This document shows, in pieces, positions 25,279 through 32,599 of a stretch of 53,152 nucleotides of DNA. The notes under the pieces are model-generated. The model was not told where the DNA came from. It saw only the letters and a program-made list of their open reading frames with translations, and did not search any database. The position numbers were made by a program, and so were the translations under genes. The DNA is from Clostridia bacterium (GTDB lineage: Bacteria > Bacillota > Clostridia > Lachnospirales > Lachnospiraceae): positions 1-53,152 of the forward strand of contig CAJTFD010000020.1 of NCBI GenBank assembly GCA_910575625.1, read 5' to 3'. How positions within the stretch are numbered: position 1 is the first letter of the stretch; each line of letters starts with the position of its first letter.

Positions 25279-26412
25279 TCATTCCTCCTTAAAATCCGCC
25301 TCTGCGGTTGCTGCCATTACTTCCTGCCTCTTGTCCGATTCCGGTACCAGCGTGATCTTGCCCTGGGGCTTATACACCAGCTTCCCAAGAATCTCCGCAA
25401 ACCTCTTTTTTCCCATCAGTTTCTCCATCTCCGTAATCCCGATCAGCGACTTCTTATAGATATCCGTGTACCCGGCAGCCACAGCCGCCTCCGCCGCCTC
25501 TTCCTCGTCCGTATACTTCCGGCAGGTTCTGCCCTCCACCAGCTTGAAGCCGTCCCACTTCTTCCCTCTGGTCACGGCCTCGTCCTGGGCATAGGCATAC
25601 ACGTCCGCAGACCACCTGGCAAGCTCGTCCGCCACTTTCAGCACCTCCGCGATCTCGTCATCCGTCAGAAGCGCCGGCGCCTTAAACTCCATCTGCGCCA
25701 GCCTCAAATATTCCTCCGCCCTGGCCCTGCAGGTATCCTTCGCCTTGCAGAAACGGCACCAGGAACCGCTCCGGAACTCGCCCTCACCGCTGATAGCAAG
25801 CGCCGCCTTCGGCTTCAATTCCTTCTCCACCCACTCCATCAATTCCGGTACGGAGATCTCCCAGGTGCTCACCGATTCCAGCCGGGGCTGATAAATCGTC
25901 ATACGCACCGTATCAATATCATAGATAGCCCCGAACAGCTCCAGCGCCCCCAGGCCATACAGCATCATCTGCGGGTTCCGCTCCGCCTCCACGGCAACGC
26001 CCTTCCCGTACTTCAAGTCCACCACCGTCAGCACCCGGTCCGCCACGATCAGCAGGTCCCCCGTACCGAACCCCTCCGGCACATAGGCCGAATAGTCCAG
26101 CCTCTGCTCAATCAGCACCACCGGGTCCTTACACTCCTGCCTGGCAAGCTCCACCTGCTCCATGGCATAGGACACATACCCATCCGTGCATTCCTCCATC
26201 TCGTCACACTGATAATCCGACACCGGACGCTTAGAACGCCTTTTCAGGCTCCGTTTCAGCTTATGCTCCGCAAGGGCATGGGCGGCAGTCCCTTCCTCCG
26301 CATACACGCTGTTCCCCGTCTCTTCCGCAAACTGTTCTTCCAGCCGTGCGGACGGCGTACAGTTCAGCCACCGCTTAGAAGAAGAGGCCGATAATAACGC
26401 ATGTCTTCCCAT
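25279..26412 (-). CDS. DUF2800 phage RecB-like nuclease
   Basis: A 377-residue protein beginning MGRHALLSASSSKRWLNCTP, the DUF2800 signature, then EEGTAAHALAEHKL. A PD-(D/E)xK core follows (FGTGDLLIVADRVLTVVDLK, then YGKGVAVEAERNPQMMLYGLG), with a cysteine set near GSWCRFCKAKDTCRARAEEY that may bind Fe-S as in AddB/Cas4 relatives. It probably processes DNA ends in phage recombination. It lies 4 nt before DUF2815, the usual pairing. Confidence 0.9.
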   Translation of the reverse strand: MGRHALLSASSSKRWLNCTPSARLEEQFAEETGNSVYAEEGTAAHALAEHKLKRSLKRRSKRPVSDYQCDEMEECTDGYVSYAMEQVELARQECKDPVVLIEQRLDYSAYVPEGFGTGDLLIVADRVLTVVDLKYGKGVAVEAERNPQMMLYGLGALELFGAIYDIDTVRMTIYQPRLESVSTWEISVPELMEWVEKELKPKAALAISGEGEFRSGSWCRFCKAKDTCRARAEEYLRLAQMEFKAPALLTDDEIAEVLKVADELARWSADVYAYAQDEAVTRGKKWDGFKLVEGRTCRKYTDEEEAAEAAVAAGYTDIYKKSLIGITEMEKLMGKKRFAEILGKLVYKPQGKITLVPESDKRQEVMAATAEADFKEE

Positions 26413-26413
26413 A

Positions 26414-26833
26414 TCAAAGCACCTTCGCTTCCTTCAAAAGCGCCGGGTAATGCTCCGGGTCCACCGCCGACAGTTTCACCGCCCCGTACTTCTGCAGCAG
26501 CTCCTTGATTTCCTTCGACTTCCCCTCCTGGGTCTTCTGCGCCATCACAGCCCGCACGTCCTCAATGGCAACAGCCTTCTCTTTCTTAACATCCGCCGCC
26601 TTCTTATCCTCTTTCCCGGCCTTCTGCCCCTTCCCAGCATCCGAAGCGCCGGCCGCCCCAGAATCCGCTTCCGCATTCCCGTCCGTATCCACGGCTCCTG
26701 CGCTCTCCGACACAGCCGCATCCTTCTCCGCCATATCAACAGCACCATTCCACTCCATACCGGCAAGCCCTCTAAGCCCGTCCGCCACCATGGAAAACCC
26801 GTCCGCGATCCTTAACAATTCATTTCCCATCAT
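26414..26833 (-). CDS. hypothetical phage protein, low-complexity linker
   Basis: A protein of about 139 residues. A short N-terminal helix (MGNELLRIADGFSMVADGLR) and an Ala/Asp/Lys-rich linker are followed by a compact C-terminal domain (VRAVMAQKTQEGKSKEIKEL, then LQKYGAVKLSAVDPEHYPAL). This C-terminal pattern is common in prophage proteins just before DUF2800 and may be a recombination accessory. ATG 26833 overlaps the previous stop and has GGAGG seven bases upstream. Confidence 0.65.
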   Translation of the reverse strand: MMGNELLRIADGFSMVADGLRGLAGMEWNGAVDMAEKDAAVSESAGAVDTDGNAEADSGAAGASDAGKGQKAGKEDKKAADVKKEKAVAIEDVRAVMAQKTQEGKSKEIKELLQKYGAVKLSAVDPEHYPALLKEAKVL

Positions 26834-27216
26834 CACAATCCCTCCATATCTTCCAGACGCTCTATCAGTTCCTCGGAATACATCGCGCACACCAGCAGCT
26901 CCTTCCCGGTCTCCGGATGGCTGAAATACTGCGCCTTCTCCCCGTACATCTTCCGTACCTCTGCCTCCATCAGCCTGCGCCGCTCGCCCCTCTCAAAGCC
27001 GAACACCCAGATCCCGTCCGCCTTCTCCATCAGCCGGGAGACCAGGATGCCCTCCACCGCGCTCCCAAGCTCATCCTTGAAAATGCCATGGAAACACAGA
27101 AACGGGCTCACCGGTATCTTCCCCTTATGGGCCGCATACCGGCAGTATTCCTCCGCCCTCTGCCGGTCCAGTTCCTCACTCCCCGTCAGATGCGTCAGCA
27201 CAAGCACCATCTCCAT
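26833..27216 (-). CDS. DUF4406-like (nucleoside deoxyribosyltransferase-fold) protein 2
   Basis: A protein of about 127 residues, start ATG 27216 after AGGAGG. AEEYCRYAAHKGKIPVSPFL and LMEKADGIWVFGFERGERRR match the Rossmann-like core seen in DUF4406 and nucleoside 2-deoxyribosyltransferase relatives. It is a diverged paralogue of the gene upstream and overlaps it by 41 nt. The N-terminal substrate loop (TGSEELDRQR) differs from the upstream copy (CSPFRGDMEGN). The substrate is unknown. Confidence 0.65.
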   Translation of the reverse strand: MEMVLVLTHLTGSEELDRQRAEEYCRYAAHKGKIPVSPFLCFHGIFKDELGSAVEGILVSRLMEKADGIWVFGFERGERRRLMEAEVRKMYGEKAQYFSHPETGKELLVCAMYSEELIERLEDMEGL

Positions 27217-27550
27217 ACGCGCCGCCTCCTTCCAGTTCCTCCGGCTCCATGAACCGCACCCCGATCCCCTGCTCCACGGCAAAGGCGATCTCCGAAGCCA
27301 TCCCTTCCGTGGCCTCCCCGAACACCCACACCTCGTCACAGCAAAGGAGCAGTTCCAGCCCCATGGCAAGCCCCGCCTGCCGCTCCGCCTCAATCCCCTC
27401 ATTCAGAAACTGCGGGAACAGCAGATGCGGCGCAACAGGCAGAACCCCTTCTTCCCAGGCCGTCCGGCAGTACCCGGCCGCCTTCCTCGCATTCCCCTCC
27501 ATGTCCCCACGGAAAGGGCTGCAGATAAACACCTTTTTCCTTTCAGACAT
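27176..27550 (-). CDS. DUF4406-like (nucleoside deoxyribosyltransferase-fold) protein 1
   Basis: A 124-residue protein. KKVFICSPFRGDMEGNARKA is the typical DUF4406/DUF7768 start. AAGYCRTAWEEGVLPVAPHL, LLCCDEVWVFGEATEGMASE and a final GVRFMEPEELE complete the fold. Such phage proteins resemble nucleotide-sugar hydrolases or transferases, but activity is unproven. The C-terminal 15 residues run into the next gene's start. Confidence 0.75.
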   Translation of the reverse strand: MSERKKVFICSPFRGDMEGNARKAAGYCRTAWEEGVLPVAPHLLFPQFLNEGIEAERQAGLAMGLELLLCCDEVWVFGEATEGMASEIAFAVEQGIGVRFMEPEELEGGGAYGDGACADASDGE

Positions 27551-27554
27551 ACCG

Positions 27555-27713
27555 TCACTTTCCTTTCTTCATTTTCCTTCTGCCCCGGGTCCCTTCCCCG
27601 GCGGACTCATACGCCCTAATCTCCCGATCAATCTTCATCAGCTTCACCGCAAGGCTCTTCGCCACAATGCTGATCGCCTGCAGAATCCCGATCAGTTCCT
27701 GCGAATTTTCCAT
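27555..27713 (-). CDS. small phage protein, 52 residues
   Basis: ATG 27713 after AAGGAGG opens a 52-residue frame (MENSQELIGILQAISIVAKS, then a basic tail GRRKMKKGK) ending 4 nt before the DUF4406-like gene. It is mostly one amphipathic helix. Its spacing within the operon supports it as real; function unknown. Confidence 0.6.
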   Translation of the reverse strand: MENSQELIGILQAISIVAKSLAVKLMKIDREIRAYESAGEGTRGRRKMKKGK

Positions 27714-27820
27714 AAATCCCGGCCTCCTTCCTTCCCGTTTTGAAAGGCAGCAAAACTTACCCCTCTACTTCCCGTAATGACACTTTTTTCAAATGTGACG
27801 AACAATTTTCAAAACTTTTT

Positions 27821-27857
27821 CAAAAAACATTCGACATGCCTATCCCTTATTGTCGAA
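27821..27857 (-). terminator. intrinsic terminator after sigma-like gene
   Basis: On the minus strand TTCGACA and TGTCGAA enclose a 14-nt loop and are followed by TGTTTTTT, 12 nt after the stop of the sigma-like gene. Confidence 0.65.
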
Positions 27858-27869
27858 CCGCCGGCCGGC

Positions 27870-28325
27870 TCACACATCCAGCCCCTTCCCCCGGAAATAC
27901 GCCCGCAGCTTCCCCAGCACCGAAACCTTCCGGGAAGACACCGTTGTCCTGGGCTCTCCACGCTCCTTCGCAAACTCGCTCACCGGCACCTGCTCCCCGA
28001 ACACTTTCAGGGCCAGCTCCCTTTCTTCCGGCATCAGGGAATCCAGCGCTTCCTCCAGCACTCCAAGCAGCATCTCCTTCTCCAGCAGATCATCCATATC
28101 CGGCTGCCCCGTATCCGCAATCCCCATATCCTCCGCCGCATCGTCCCTCCACGCCTCATAAGACTCTTCCGTATACCCCTTTTCCTCCATCGCCTCCCGG
28201 TTCCTCTGCTCCCTCTTCTTCTGCCTCCACCACGGGCGGAAATACCGCTGATACTCTTCCTCCCTAACCTCCATTCTGACTTCCTCGTTCCCAGACCTGA
28301 TAGTAATGATCCTCTTTTCAGACAT
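27870..28325 (-). CDS. sigma-70-like phage transcription regulator
   Basis: A 151-residue protein. The N-terminal beta segment (RIITIRSGNEEVRMEVREEE) and the aromatic YQRYFRPWWRQKKREQRNRE are typical of phage sigma-like factors in Lachnospiraceae. The C-terminus has a region-4-like HTH (LALKVFGEQVPVSEFAKERG, then EPRTTVSSRKVSVLGKL). It probably controls early prophage genes. It is flanked by terminators on both sides. Confidence 0.78.
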   Translation of the reverse strand: MSEKRIITIRSGNEEVRMEVREEEYQRYFRPWWRQKKREQRNREAMEEKGYTEESYEAWRDDAAEDMGIADTGQPDMDDLLEKEMLLGVLEEALDSLMPEERELALKVFGEQVPVSEFAKERGEPRTTVSSRKVSVLGKLRAYFRGKGLDV

Positions 28326-28398
28326 AAAGCATTCCTTTCTTTACGCCTTCGTAAAGCCAGAAACGCCAAAAGCTCTGTATGGGACATTACCGTAAAAC

Positions 28399-28446
28399 CA
28401 AAAAAAGGCCGGAGTAAGCTACTTGATTCCTAGCTTTACTCCGGCC
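28399..28446 (-). terminator. strong intrinsic terminator after zinc-ribbon gene
   Basis: On the minus strand GGCCGGAGTAAAGCT and AGCTTACTCCGGCC pair around an 11-nt loop and are followed by seven T. Confidence 0.9.
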
Positions 28447-28506
28447 ATTCGGTGACTCGACACTATGCGGTCCCACTCGCTCGGTCGTAAAAATACATTC
28501 AGTTTT

Positions 28507-28650
28507 TCAACCCTCACGGGCTGGCAGCACAATCCTCACAATCTTCCCGCAGTGCGGACATCGCAGTTCAAAAATGACCTCATATGCCCGGTCCCGCTTC
28601 ACGTCCAGGAGCCTCCTGTTGCAAAGCGGACATACCTTCGTTTCTCCCAC
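28507..28650 (-). CDS. small zinc-ribbon protein (Com-like) 2
   Basis: 47 residues from GTG 28650, five bases after AAGGAGG. VCPLCNRRLLDVKRDRAYEV and LRCPHCGKIVRIVL give two CxxC pairs forming one zinc ribbon, as in the Mu Com translational activator. A longer in-frame ATG form exists (near 28711) but lacks a ribosome site. Its neighbour at 28808 has the same architecture, so the two are paralogues. Confidence 0.7.
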   Translation of the reverse strand: MGETKVCPLCNRRLLDVKRDRAYEVIFELRCPHCGKIVRIVLPAREG

Positions 28651-28758
28651 GCCGCCTCCTTCCTGCCACTGCAGGTACAGCGGCACGGCATCCATGCCAT
28701 AATTTTCCATGCATAATCCAAGTATTCCCCATTCCTGGCAGGATAAACACCGCAGCGC

Positions 28759-28796
28759 AAAAAAAGAACGGCCCCGCACTTTCGCAGAAGCCGTCC
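28759..28796 (-). terminator. intrinsic terminator between zinc-ribbon genes
   Basis: On the minus strand GGACGGC and GCCGTTC (one G-T pair) enclose a 17-nt structured loop and are followed by seven T. Confidence 0.7.
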
Positions 28797-28807
28797 CTCC
28801 TATGTAC

Positions 28808-28969
28808 CTATTTTTTATCTTTCTCTTTCCTCTTACTCTTTGGTTCCCAGTACACCGTAACAATATGATTGCAGTTCGGGCATCTGGTCTGTGCCTCCAC
28901 TGGCTTCGGGGATTCCGTGCGGATATCCATGACACGCTTTCCGCACCTTGGGCATTTCAGTCTCTCCAT
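28808..28969 (-). CDS. small zinc-ribbon protein (Com-like) 1
   Basis: 53 residues: MERLKCPRCGKRVMDIRTES, then RCPNCNHIVTVYWEP and a lysine-rich tail. Two CxxC pairs define a single zinc ribbon. AGGAGG lies about 10 nt upstream. It is the rightmost convincing prophage gene. A second ATG 9 nt upstream in another frame would give a different peptide without the cysteines and is not preferred. Confidence 0.75.
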   Translation of the reverse strand: MERLKCPRCGKRVMDIRTESPKPVEAQTRCPNCNHIVTVYWEPKSKRKEKDKK

Positions 28970-29288
28970 TCATGTCCACCTCCTCGTATACAGCCCCGGT
29001 TCCTGGCTGCCGGGGCTCTAACCTGGCGATTGTCTCATTGTCTACCTCCTGTCAAATTTCTATCAACACTTTCCCGTCAGGAAAGCCTTCTTCCTCATGT
29101 GCCTCCGTCTATCTCTTCCGTCCTATCACAAACACGTCCAGACCGTCGCCCATGCCCATAAACCTCCTGAACCTCCCCCTCCATCCCAGCACATATTTAC
29201 GCGCTATCCCTAATCAAATCCGTATCCGAATCAGACCATGTTACCTTTATCTGTCCGTGTTATTAACGTAATCCTATTATACCTTTTA
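28970..29288. other. 319-nt leader region at right end of prophage
   Basis: There is no supported protein gene. It contains several ribosome-site-like GGAGG motifs before frames of 6-16 codons. A perfect hairpin, AGCCCCGG-N10-CCGGGGCT, lies at 28992-29017 just before the zinc-ribbon gene, and a TATAAT lies at 29274-29279 (minus) without a clear -35. It may be a translationally regulated leader. Confidence 0.4.
28992..29017 (-). promoter_or_regulatory. 8-bp perfect hairpin in leader
   Basis: AGCCCCGG and CCGGGGCT are separated by 10 nt, ending 14 nt before AGGAGG of the zinc-ribbon gene. There is no T run, so it is more likely a regulatory or stability element than a terminator. Confidence 0.55.
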
Positions 29289-30542
29289 TCAGTCTATTGC
29301 GCCACCTTGCTTTTTTTCCAGTTTCCTGAAAAAACCCGTGGCAAGCAGACCGATCACGCATACCACAATCCCTGAAGGAATCAATACAAGATACACAATT
29401 CCCTGGAACCTGTCAAACAAAAATCCATATACCATCTGTCCAACCGGCTGGGCGCACAACGTAACAGCGGATGTATATGCCATAATCTTCCCAATCAGCT
29501 CATCCGGCGTATTCTGCTGGATCATGGATACCGCAAAAATAGAAAAAATACTGATCGCAGCCTGCATACCACAGAAGGCAGCAACAATCACAGCATACCT
29601 GGTCATCACACCGGATGGAAAAAGAAATACAATCCCTGCCGGAATGATACAGACACCGATTGCCGCAAGCACATACGATAATCTGCCGGATCTTAACTTC
29701 CCCGTAAGAAGCCCCGCCGCAATACTTCCCAATATAGTGGCAACCGCCATCGCGCTCTCCGCCCCACCATAAAATTTTGCGTCCAGGCCAAGCACAGTCC
29801 GCACAAGAAAGGGCAGCCCCACCAGCGTGACCCCCATGACAAAAAAGCGTGAGAATGCCGCCAGAAGCAGCATCTTCATGATAGTCGGCTGCTCTTTCAT
29901 GATAAAACGGATACTGCTAGAAAAATCATTTTTTACCATGGACAAAACATTTCCCTGAAACTCCCTGGCCTGATAGCCCAATTTGATAAAGCATTCAAAT
30001 AACGCCGTGACAAAAAAGCATACAACACTTGCGTACATCACCGGCTTCAAACCGACAGCAGAATATAAGATACCTCCCAGCAAAGGCGCGATCAGATACG
30101 AAATGGACGCCACCTGGTTTACCACCGCGTTTCCCTTAATAATGTTATCGCCTGCCAGCATCTGCGGGATACACGCCTGCACCGTAGGCGTTTCAAATGC
30201 CCCAAGAACAGAGAGTATCACCAGCAGCACGCTAATCACTACAACTGCATTGTCCCCGGACAAAAAGACCGCTGCGCATAGGACAAATATTCCCGTCAGC
30301 GTGTCCAGCGCCACCATGATATTCCTCCGATCCGCCCTGTCAGCCAGGATTCCTCCAATGGGGGACAAAAGGATCGTCGGAATCGTCGCAATAGATAAAA
30401 TCCCCGCAAACACAGCCGCCGAACCCGTCACCTCCAACACATACATGGACAGCGCCAGACGCAGGATATAATTGCCAAACAAAGAACTTGCCTGCCCCAG
30501 TACAAGGAGTGTAAAATTTTTCGTAAAAAGTTTCTGCTCCAT
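29289..30542 (-). CDS. MFS multidrug efflux transporter (copy 1)
   Basis: A 417-residue major facilitator with 12 predicted membrane helices. The loop 2-3 signature is GGILADRADRRNIMVALD, and ETPTVQACIPQML follows. The MefA/macrolide-type 'MFS_3' layout suggests drug export by proton antiport. It is transcribed with the TetR gene 3 nt upstream. A paralogue of identical length and very similar sequence lies at 39223-40476. The substrate cannot be told from sequence. Confidence 0.9.
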   Translation of the reverse strand: MEQKLFTKNFTLLVLGQASSLFGNYILRLALSMYVLEVTGSAAVFAGILSIATIPTILLSPIGGILADRADRRNIMVALDTLTGIFVLCAAVFLSGDNAVVVISVLLVILSVLGAFETPTVQACIPQMLAGDNIIKGNAVVNQVASISYLIAPLLGGILYSAVGLKPVMYASVVCFFVTALFECFIKLGYQAREFQGNVLSMVKNDFSSSIRFIMKEQPTIMKMLLLAAFSRFFVMGVTLVGLPFLVRTVLGLDAKFYGGAESAMAVATILGSIAAGLLTGKLRSGRLSYVLAAIGVCIIPAGIVFLFPSGVMTRYAVIVAAFCGMQAAISIFSIFAVSMIQQNTPDELIGKIMAYTSAVTLCAQPVGQMVYGFLFDRFQGIVYLVLIPSGIVVCVIGLLATGFFRKLEKKQGGAID

Positions 30543-30545
30543 CCG

Positions 30546-31199
30546 CTACTCCTTCCTTTCTTCCCTATAGCCTCCCAGTATCCTCTCTGTCCGTCCAACC
30601 ATCTCATCCTCTATGATCGGAAGCCCCATTGCCGCAAGAACCTCCGCAACAAACCTGCACTTATGCCGAATCTCTTCCGCATCCGCCGGGAACACGGACG
30701 GAAGCAGCCAGAAATTGACAAGGGGCAGCAGTTCAGAAAGCTCCTTTGCGTATTCCGTCCGGATCGAACCGTCACGCCGCCCTTCCTCAATCAGTTCCAG
30801 CCATAAAGGAGTCAGCACACGCCGGTTCGCCTCCACCGCAGCCGCCAGAATGCGCGGGTCTTTCAAAATAGGAATAGCCTGCGTACTTATTTCTTCCCGT
30901 TCCCCATCAGCCCTGTCAAAAGCAAGCACTTCCCGAATCTTCTGCAGCCCGTTCAGGTCCGAACGCCCCCGAACCGCCTCAAAAGGATTATTCTCCCAAA
31001 ACAGCCGATCCCCCAAAGCGTGCATGACCTCTTCCTTACTCTGGAAAAACCGATAAAACATCCCCTTTGCGCCGCCTGCCAGCTCCATGATATCCGTAAT
31101 GGCAGTTTCCTCATAACCTTTCGATAAAAACAGCTCCTTTGCCGCATCCAAAATTTCTTTCTTCCATTGTTCCGGCTGTTTTTTCACTGGCCTCGCCAA
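30546..31199 (-). CDS. TetR-family repressor (copy 1)
   Basis: A 217-residue regulator. The N-terminal HTH includes EILDAAKELFLSKGYEETAI, then TDIMELAGGAKGMFYRFFQS. An all-helical ligand domain follows. It starts at TTG 31199 nine bases after GGAGG; the second TetR copy (41183) also uses TTG, keeping expression low. A perfect 31-bp palindrome overlaps its promoter, so it very likely represses itself and the efflux gene. Confidence 0.92.
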   Translation of the reverse strand: MARPVKKQPEQWKKEILDAAKELFLSKGYEETAITDIMELAGGAKGMFYRFFQSKEEVMHALGDRLFWENNPFEAVRGRSDLNGLQKIREVLAFDRADGEREEISTQAIPILKDPRILAAAVEANRRVLTPLWLELIEEGRRDGSIRTEYAKELSELLPLVNFWLLPSVFPADAEEIRHKCRFVAEVLAAMGLPIIEDEMVGRTERILGGYREERKE

Positions 31200-31216
31200 T
31201 TCCCACCGCCTCCTTC

Positions 31217-31247
31217 AATAGTTATTGACTTTAAGTCAATAACTATT
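31217..31247. promoter_or_regulatory. TetR operator 1 (31-bp palindrome)
   Basis: Arms AATAGTTATTGACTT and AAGTCAATAACTATT flank a single central base. It begins within the -10 box and spans the start of transcription. Compare the operator at 41205-41235. Confidence 0.88.
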
Positions 31248-31273
31248 ATACAAAGAATTTACATCCATGTCAA
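31245..31273 (-). promoter_or_regulatory. consensus promoter of TetR-MFS cassette 1
   Basis: On the minus strand TTGACA (31273-31268), 17 nt and TATAAT (31250-31245) form a perfect sigma-70 consensus, partly covered by the palindrome. Confidence 0.9.
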
Positions 31274-31314
31274 TCACTTCCGCAAACACTCTCTCAAATG
31301 CAAAAGAAATCCAT

Positions 31315-31357
31315 GAAAAAAGGACCGAAAAATGCCACCTCAGCATTTTCAGCCCTT
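31315..31357 (-). terminator. intrinsic terminator after cat-like gene
   Basis: On the minus strand AGGGCTGAAAATGC pairs with GCATTTTTCGGTCCT (with G-T and one bulge) and is followed by six T. Confidence 0.75.
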
Positions 31358-31401
31358 TATGTATACTTGCAAAATTTTATGATATAATCCAACTTCCGCC
31401 C

Positions 31402-32028
31402 CTAAAATGATTCCAAATATTTCTGGAGCCTATCTGCAAACTGTCCAACATGTATCCCATCCACAAAAGAATGATGCGCCTGGACCGATACAGGCATGAA
31501 AATCTTACCGTCCTTCTCATAATACTTCCCCCAGTCGAACAAAGGCGTCGCATTATCCTTTTTCCCAGAATTGGTATGTGAGATATGCGTATAGGTGACC
31601 CAGGGCATAGGCGAACACTGGAACACATCATTTCCAAGGGGACCAGTAAAATATTCCTTCTGCTCCCTTGCAATCCTTCCCGCCGTCTCCACATATTCCT
31701 GAATACTACCCCGAAGCGGCACATTGACCACTTTGAACAGCCCCGTATCCTGATTCAGATAAGTAAAGGCAGTATCAATATGCTCAAAAAGAACCACCTT
31801 CCCCTCCAGGAAACGATACCGGAACGCTTCAACCTCATCTGCGCATTTACATACCGCATACACAAACGCAAGCGTAAAAGAAAGATTCTGCGCCTTCACC
31901 TTCCGCCGGAAATTCGTGATATCCGCCTCAAATGTCACACAGAAAGCAGGTTCCACGCTCTCCCTGAAAACCATACAGTGCATGGCCCTCTCCCAATTTT
32001 TCTCGTCTATCACCTGATAAGTATTCAT
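31402..32028 (-). CDS. chloramphenicol acetyltransferase-like protein
   Basis: A 208-residue CAT (type A) homologue that would acetylate chloramphenicol with acetyl-CoA. The active-site block is VSVQAHHSFVDGIHVGQFAD, whose second His is the catalytic base. SPMPWVTYTHISH and PLFDWGKYYEKDGKIFMPVS are also family blocks. The length fits the usual 207-220. Start ATG 32028 follows GGGAGG. It is preceded by a DUF6194 gene and lies in a cargo island with efflux pumps. CatA-like proteins of Clostridia are not all resistance enzymes, so phenotype is unproven. Confidence 0.88.
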   Translation of the reverse strand: MNTYQVIDEKNWERAMHCMVFRESVEPAFCVTFEADITNFRRKVKAQNLSFTLAFVYAVCKCADEVEAFRYRFLEGKVVLFEHIDTAFTYLNQDTGLFKVVNVPLRGSIQEYVETAGRIAREQKEYFTGPLGNDVFQCSPMPWVTYTHISHTNSGKKDNATPLFDWGKYYEKDGKIFMPVSVQAHHSFVDGIHVGQFADRLQKYLESF

Positions 32029-32061
32029 CCCAGCTCCTCCCTTTTTGTTTCCCCACACATT

Positions 32062-32508
32062 TCATTTTCTTTTGGCAAATTTCTCTTTTGCGTATTCATA
32101 TGCTTCCCGGATATACGGCCTTAAAGCCTCAAAAGTCTCTTCCGATGGGTTCAGCACACACATCCACCCCATCCACGCATAGACCGGATGCGGCAAAAAA
32201 CAGTCAACCGCAGAAAAATCATAATCCATTTCCACAACCCCGCCTGCCCCCGGACGTTTTGGCACAGCCCCGAACAGCTTCACAAACGTATCCTTACGGA
32301 CACCCAGGTTCACCCGGTAAACCCCCGGCCTGTCCAGCCTAGAGCCTTTATCGTTATCCCCGTCCTTCTCCTTGACCGTCAATATGTACACGCCCCTTTT
32401 CAGCACATGTCCGGGATTATAAAAAATCCCCTTTTCTCCCCAGCTCTCCACAAGTATACTGCCCTCCAGATTCTCCAGGCAATACTCCAAAATCCCTTCC
32501 GGCTTCAT
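32062..32508 (-). CDS. DUF6194-type protein
   Basis: A 148-residue protein. SRLDRPGVYRVNLGVRKDTF, then KLFGAVPKRPG and VYAWMGWMCVLNPSEETFEA match the DUF6194/YjbR-like small-protein pattern found beside resistance genes. It is alpha/beta with no membrane segments and lies 33 nt upstream of the cat-like gene. Function unknown. Confidence 0.65.
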   Translation of the reverse strand: MKPEGILEYCLENLEGSILVESWGEKGIFYNPGHVLKRGVYILTVKEKDGDNDKGSRLDRPGVYRVNLGVRKDTFVKLFGAVPKRPGAGGVVEMDYDFSAVDCFLPHPVYAWMGWMCVLNPSEETFEALRPYIREAYEYAKEKFAKRK

Positions 32509-32599
32509 ATCCCACTCCCTATACTTTTCAGATTCCTTTTATAAATTTTCATATCTTTTAATGTATTTCACCCATTTAAGAACTCCTTTTACAACTCTA

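Noticed and set aside
29274..29279. TATAAT as a phage early promoter
   Set aside because: No acceptable -35 at 15-19 bp; kept only as a note in the leader region.
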